From assembly GCA_947495165.1 (NCBI GenBank), contig CANLXM010000001.1, positions 682,001 to 746,000 on the forward strand: 64,000 bases of DNA, written 5' to 3'. Both the position numbers and the translations under genes were made by a program. Of this stretch, positions 58,948 through 64,000 are shown one piece after another; position 1 is the stretch's first letter; every line of letters starts with the position of its first letter. Under the pieces are notes generated by a model. It searched no databases. It was not told the origin of the DNA and saw only the letters and a list, made by a program, of their open reading frames with translations. This DNA comes from an uncultured Cellulomonadaceae bacterium (GTDB lineage: Bacteria; Actinomycetota; Actinomycetes; Actinomycetales; Cellulomonadaceae).

Positions 58948-61900
58948 TTGGCTGCCTCGCGCATCCCTACCGCTCCGTCCGCCGATGCGATCGCCAACCG
59001 CACCGCGTCCAGGCGTCTCTCCTTCGCCAAGATCCACGAGCCTCTTGAGGTCCCCGACCTCCTCGGTCTGCAGACCGAGAGCTTCGACTGGCTGCTCGGC
59101 AACGAGCGCTGGCAGGGCCGCGTCGCGGCCGCGAAGGAGACGGGGCGTCGCGACGTCCCCGAGGCCTCGGGCCTCGAGGAGATCTTCGAGGAGATCTCGC
59201 CCATCGAGGACTTCGGCTCCTCGATGTCGCTGTCGTTCTCCAACCACCGCTTCGAGCCGCCGAAGTACTCGGCCGACGAGTGCAAGGAGAAGGACTTCAC
59301 CTTCGCCGCACCGCTGTTCGTGACGGCGGAGTTCGTCAACTACAACACCGGTGAGATCAAGAGCCAGACCGTGTTCATGGGCGACTTCCCGCTCATGACG
59401 GAGCGCGGCACGTTCATCATCAACGGCACCGAGCGCGTCGTCGTCTCGCAGCTGGTGCGTTCCCCGGGCGTGTACTTCGAGCGGGTGCCGGACAAGACGA
59501 GCGACAAGGACATCTTCTCCGCGAAGATCATCCCGTCGCGCGGCGCCTGGCTCGAGTTCGAGATCGACAAGCGCGACGCCGTCGGCGTGCGCGTCGACCG
59601 CAAGCGCAAGCAGTCCGTGACCGTCCTGCTCAAGGCCCTCGGCCTGACCGAGTCGGAGATCCGCGAGGAGTTCAAGGACTTCCCCGCCGTGCTCGACACG
59701 CTCGAGAAGGACGTCCCGCAGACGCAGGACGAGGCGCTCGTCGACCTCTACCGCAAGATCCGTCCGGGCGAGCCGCCCACGGTCGAGGCCGGTCGCAACC
59801 TGCTCGACAACTTCTACTTCAACTCCAAGCGCTACGACCTCGCGAAGGTCGGCCGCTACAAGCTGAACAAGAAGCTCGGACGCGACGCGGAGCTCTCCGA
59901 CTCGGTGCTCGCGGTCAGCGACGTCGTCGCGACCATCAAGTACCTCGCCGCGCTGCACGCCGACGTCACGACGCTCTCGGGCACCGCGAACGGCGAGCCC
60001 GTGGACGTGCGCGTCGAGACCGACGACATCGACCACTTCGGCAACCGTCGTATCCGCGCCGTGGGTGAGCTCATCCAGAACCAGGTCCGTACGGGCCTGT
60101 CCCGGATGGAGCGCGTCGTGCGCGAGCGCATGACGACCCAGGACGTCGAGGCGATCACCCCGCAGACCCTGATCAACATCCGCCCTGTGGTGGCGTCGAT
60201 CAAGGAGTTCTTCGGCACGTCGCAGCTCTCGCAGTTCATGGACCAGAACAACCCGCTCGCGGGCCTGACGCACAAGCGTCGTCTGTCCGCGCTGGGCCCG
60301 GGTGGTCTGTCCCGCGACCGCGCCGGCATGGAGGTCCGTGACGTCCACCCGTCGCACTACGGCCGCATGTGCCCGATCGAGACCCCGGAAGGCCCGAACA
60401 TCGGCCTGATCGGCTCGCTCGCGTCGTTCGGGCGGATCAACCCGTTCGGCTTCATCGAGACGCCGTACCGCAAGGTCGTCGCCGGCAAGGTGACCGACGA
60501 GGTCGTCTACCTCACGGCCGACGACGAGGACCGCTACGTCATCGCCCAGGCGAACCAGTCGCTCAAGGCCGACGGCGGGTTCGCCGACGACCGCGTCCTG
60601 GTCCGCACCAAGGGCGGAGAGATCGACTACGTCACCGGCACCGCCGTCGACTACATGGACGTCTCCCCGCGCCAGATGGTCTCCGTGGCCACCGCGCTGA
60701 TCCCGTTCCTCGAGCACGACGACGCGAACCGCGCGCTGATGGGCGCCAACATGCAGCGCCAGGCGGTCCCGCTGGTCCGCAGCGAGGCGCCCCTCGTCGG
60801 CACCGGCATGGAGTGGCGTGCCGCCGTCGACGCCGGTGACGTGGTGGTGGCGACCAAGCCCGGTGTCATCACGGACGTCTCGGCCGACCTCGTGGTCGTC
60901 GCCAACGACGACGCGACGACGACGAGCTACCGGATCGCCAAGTTCCGCCGCTCGAACCAGGGCACCAGCTACAACCAGCGTGTCGTGGTCGACGCCGGCC
61001 AGCGCGTCGAGGTCGGCTCGGTCCTGGCCGACGGTCCCGCGACGGACGAGGGCGAGCTCGCGCTCGGCCGCAACCTGCTCGTGGCGTTCATGTCCTGGGA
61101 GGGCCACAACTACGAGGACGCGATCATCCTGTCGCAGCGCCTCGTGCAGGACGACGTCCTGTCCTCGATCCACATCGAGGAGCACGAGGTCGACGCCCGC
61201 GACACGAAGCTCGGCCCGGAGGAGATCACCCGGGACATCCCGAACGTCTCCGAGGACGTCCTCGCGGACCTCGACGAGCGCGGCATCATCCGCATCGGTG
61301 CCGAGGTCGGCGCCGGTGACGTGCTCGTCGGCAAGGTCACGCCCAAGGGCGAGACCGAGCTCACCCCGGAGGAGCGCCTCCTGCGCGCCATCTTCGGTGA
61401 GAAGGCGCGCGAGGTCCGCGACACGTCCCTCAAGGTTCCCCACGGCGAGTCGGGCACGGTCATCGGCGTCAAGGAGTTCCGTCGCGAGGACGGCGACGAG
61501 CTGCCCGCCGGCGTGAACGAGCTCGTGCGCGTCTACATCGCGCAGCGACGCAAGATCACCGCGGGCGACAAGCTGGCCGGCCGTCACGGCAACAAGGGTG
61601 TCATCTCGACGATCCTGCCCGTCGAGGACATGCCGTTCCTCCCGGACGGCACGCCGGTCGACATCGTCCTGAACCCGATGGGTGTCCCCGGGCGCATGAA
61701 TGTCGGTCAGGTCCTCGAGATTCACCTCGGGTGGATCGCGAAGCAGGGCTACGACGTCAAGCTCGCCGAGGGTGACCTCTCGTGGACGAAGTCCATCCCC
61801 GAGATCGCGCTCGCGTCCGAGCCTGGCCGCCCGCTGGCGACCCCGGTGTTCGACGGCGTCGAGGAGTCCGCGCTCAACGGCCTCATGGGCGCGACGGTCC

Positions 61901-62457
61901 CCAACCGGGACGGCGAGCGCATGGTCGGCATGGACGGCAAGGCCCGGCTCTTCGACGGCCGCTCGGGTGAGCCGTTCCCGGAGGCCGTGTCGGTCGGCTA
62001 CATGTACATCCTGAAGCTGCACCACCTGGTCGACGACAAGATCCACGCGCGCTCGACCGGCCCGTACTCGATGATCACCCAGCAGCCGCTTGGTGGTAAG
62101 GCGCAGTTCGGTGGTCAGCGGTTCGGTGAGATGGAGGTGTGGGCGCTCGAGGCCTATGGCGCGGCCTACACCCTCCAGGAGCTCCTCACCATCAAGTCGG
62201 ACGACGTCCCGGGCCGCGTGAAGGTCTACGAGGCCATCGTCAAGGGGGAGAACATCCCCGACTCGGGCATCCCGGAGTCCTTCAAGGTGCTCCTCAAGGA
62301 GATGCAGTCGCTGTGCCTGAACGTCGAGGTGCTGTCCAGCGACGGCGTGTCCATCGAGATGCGAGAGTCCGACGACGAGGTGTACCGCGCCGCGGAGGAG
62401 CTGGGCATCGACCTGTCCCGCCGCCCCAACGCAGCATCCAGCATCGACGAGATCTGA
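58948..62457 (+). CDS. rpoB: DNA-directed RNA polymerase subunit beta
   Basis: 1169 residues from TTG 58948, chosen because AGGGAAGGA precedes it; the upstream in-frame ATG (58909) lacks a ribosome site. All blocks are present, including [20 protein letters not shown], with the rifampicin-contact Asp, His and Ser ([11 protein letters not shown]) unchanged, so it should be rifampicin sensitive at these positions. It begins a two-gene unit with rpoC, 125 bases downstream. The C-terminus ends at SIDEI. Confidence 0.97.
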   Translation: MAASRIPTAPSADAIANRTASRRLSFAKIHEPLEVPDLLGLQTESFDWLLGNERWQGRVAAAKETGRRDVPEASGLEEIFEEISPIEDFGSSMSLSFSNHRFEPPKYSADECKEKDFTFAAPLFVTAEFVNYNTGEIKSQTVFMGDFPLMTERGTFIINGTERVVVSQLVRSPGVYFERVPDKTSDKDIFSAKIIPSRGAWLEFEIDKRDAVGVRVDRKRKQSVTVLLKALGLTESEIREEFKDFPAVLDTLEKDVPQTQDEALVDLYRKIRPGEPPTVEAGRNLLDNFYFNSKRYDLAKVGRYKLNKKLGRDAELSDSVLAVSDVVATIKYLAALHADVTTLSGTANGEPVDVRVETDDIDHFGNRRIRAVGELIQNQVRTGLSRMERVVRERMTTQDVEAITPQTLINIRPVVASIKEFFGTSQLSQFMDQNNPLAGLTHKRRLSALGPGGLSRDRAGMEVRDVHPSHYGRMCPIETPEGPNIGLIGSLASFGRINPFGFIETPYRKVVAGKVTDEVVYLTADDEDRYVIAQANQSLKADGGFADDRVLVRTKGGEIDYVTGTAVDYMDVSPRQMVSVATALIPFLEHDDANRALMGANMQRQAVPLVRSEAPLVGTGMEWRAAVDAGDVVVATKPGVITDVSADLVVVANDDATTTSYRIAKFRRSNQGTSYNQRVVVDAGQRVEVGSVLADGPATDEGELALGRNLLVAFMSWEGHNYEDAIILSQRLVQDDVLSSIHIEEHEVDARDTKLGPEEITRDIPNVSEDVLADLDERGIIRIGAEVGAGDVLVGKVTPKGETELTPEERLLRAIFGEKAREVRDTSLKVPHGESGTVIGVKEFRREDGDELPAGVNELVRVYIAQRRKITAGDKLAGRHGNKGVISTILPVEDMPFLPDGTPVDIVLNPMGVPGRMNVGQVLEIHLGWIAKQGYDVKLAEGDLSWTKSIPEIALASEPGRPLATPVFDGVEESALNGLMGATVPNRDGERMVGMDGKARLFDGRSGEPFPEAVSVGYMYILKLHHLVDDKIHARSTGPYSMITQQPLGGKAQFGGQRFGEMEVWALEAYGAAYTLQELLTIKSDDVPGRVKVYEAIVKGENIPDSGIPESFKVLLKEMQSLCLNVEVLSSDGVSIEMRESDDEVYRAAEELGIDLSRRPNAASSIDEI

Positions 62458-62582
62458 TCTCGGGCCGGCCGCCCACTGCGCACCAGCGATGTGGGCGGCC
62501 CGGACTGACACCCAGGAGAACTCCACCGCGCCGGCAGGCGGGACCATGATCCCGACCGGCGAACGAAGGAAGTAGGACCACC

Positions 62583-64000
<1,418 letters not shown>

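Noticed and set aside
58861..62547. 1228-residue frame antisense to rpoB
   Set aside because: Shadow of rpoB codon structure in a high-GC genome; Asp/Val/Leu-rich with no domains.

Overview
The window reads as a chromosomal segment of a very GC-rich actinobacterium. It has GTG and TTG starts, many 4-base ATGA/GTGA gene overlaps, and actinobacterial synteny around the ribosomal and RNA polymerase genes. The order tRNA-Thr, tRNA-Met, rpmG, two MaoC hydratases, murB, add, trpT, secE, nusG, rplK, rplA, rplJ, rplL, rpoB, rpoC, together with a GH3 glucosidase uptake operon, fits Micrococcales, perhaps near Cellulomonadaceae. The genus is an inference. I see no transposase, integrase, CRISPR array or phage gene.

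Region by region. (1) 1-4458: a secreted zinc metalloprotease cut by the window edge, a GAF-ANTAR regulator and an ABC-F ATPase. (2) 4465-4736: a 20-copy heptamer repeat and a second short repeat block. (3) 4761-6105: a membrane protein and a GntR repressor that overlap, with a palindromic candidate operator. (4) 6148-14720: a family-5 (oligopeptide-type) ABC importer followed by a GH3 beta-glucosidase, with a divergent TetR regulator; most simply read as oligosaccharide uptake and hydrolysis. (5) 14787-24134: an XRE-nucleotidyltransferase fusion, a DsbA/FrnE-like protein, a SWIM-SNF2 helicase, an imperfect hairpin element, manganese catalase, a glycosyltransferase, an acyl-CoA ligase and a MYG1-family protein. 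(6) 24230-31837: tRNAs, rpmG, two MaoC proteins, then a LacI regulator with two tandem MFS transporters placed in front of, and overlapping, murB; then a phosphotransferase. (7) 31920-35557: a candidate small RNA, a two-component system overlapping adenosine deaminase, and tRNA-Trp. (8) 35664-41325: secE-nusG-rplK-rplA, a structured leader with two paralogous lipoproteins, and the rplJ leader with rplJL. (9) 41434-58680: a block between rplL and rpoB holding two zinc-ribbon membrane proteins, three paralogous small lipoproteins, and a Tad-type pilus machine. (10) 58772-64000: the rpoB promoter, rpoB, and the 5' part of rpoC.

The most unusual system is region 9. The motor/assembly genes (tadZ-tadA-tadB-tadC) run on the minus strand. 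The structural genes (Flp-like pilin, TadE-like protein, an 807-residue surface protein, second TadE-like protein, prepilin peptidase, WG-repeat protein, FHA protein) run on the plus strand. The accessory proteins resemble those I associate with Tad-like loci of Clostridia rather than the usual actinobacterial Flp loci. The TadZ-like protein lacks the Walker A lysines and the pilin lacks the usual glutamate at +5. Divergent zinc-ribbon/lipoprotein pairs are duplicated beside it. Everything here was read by eye; no database search was run.
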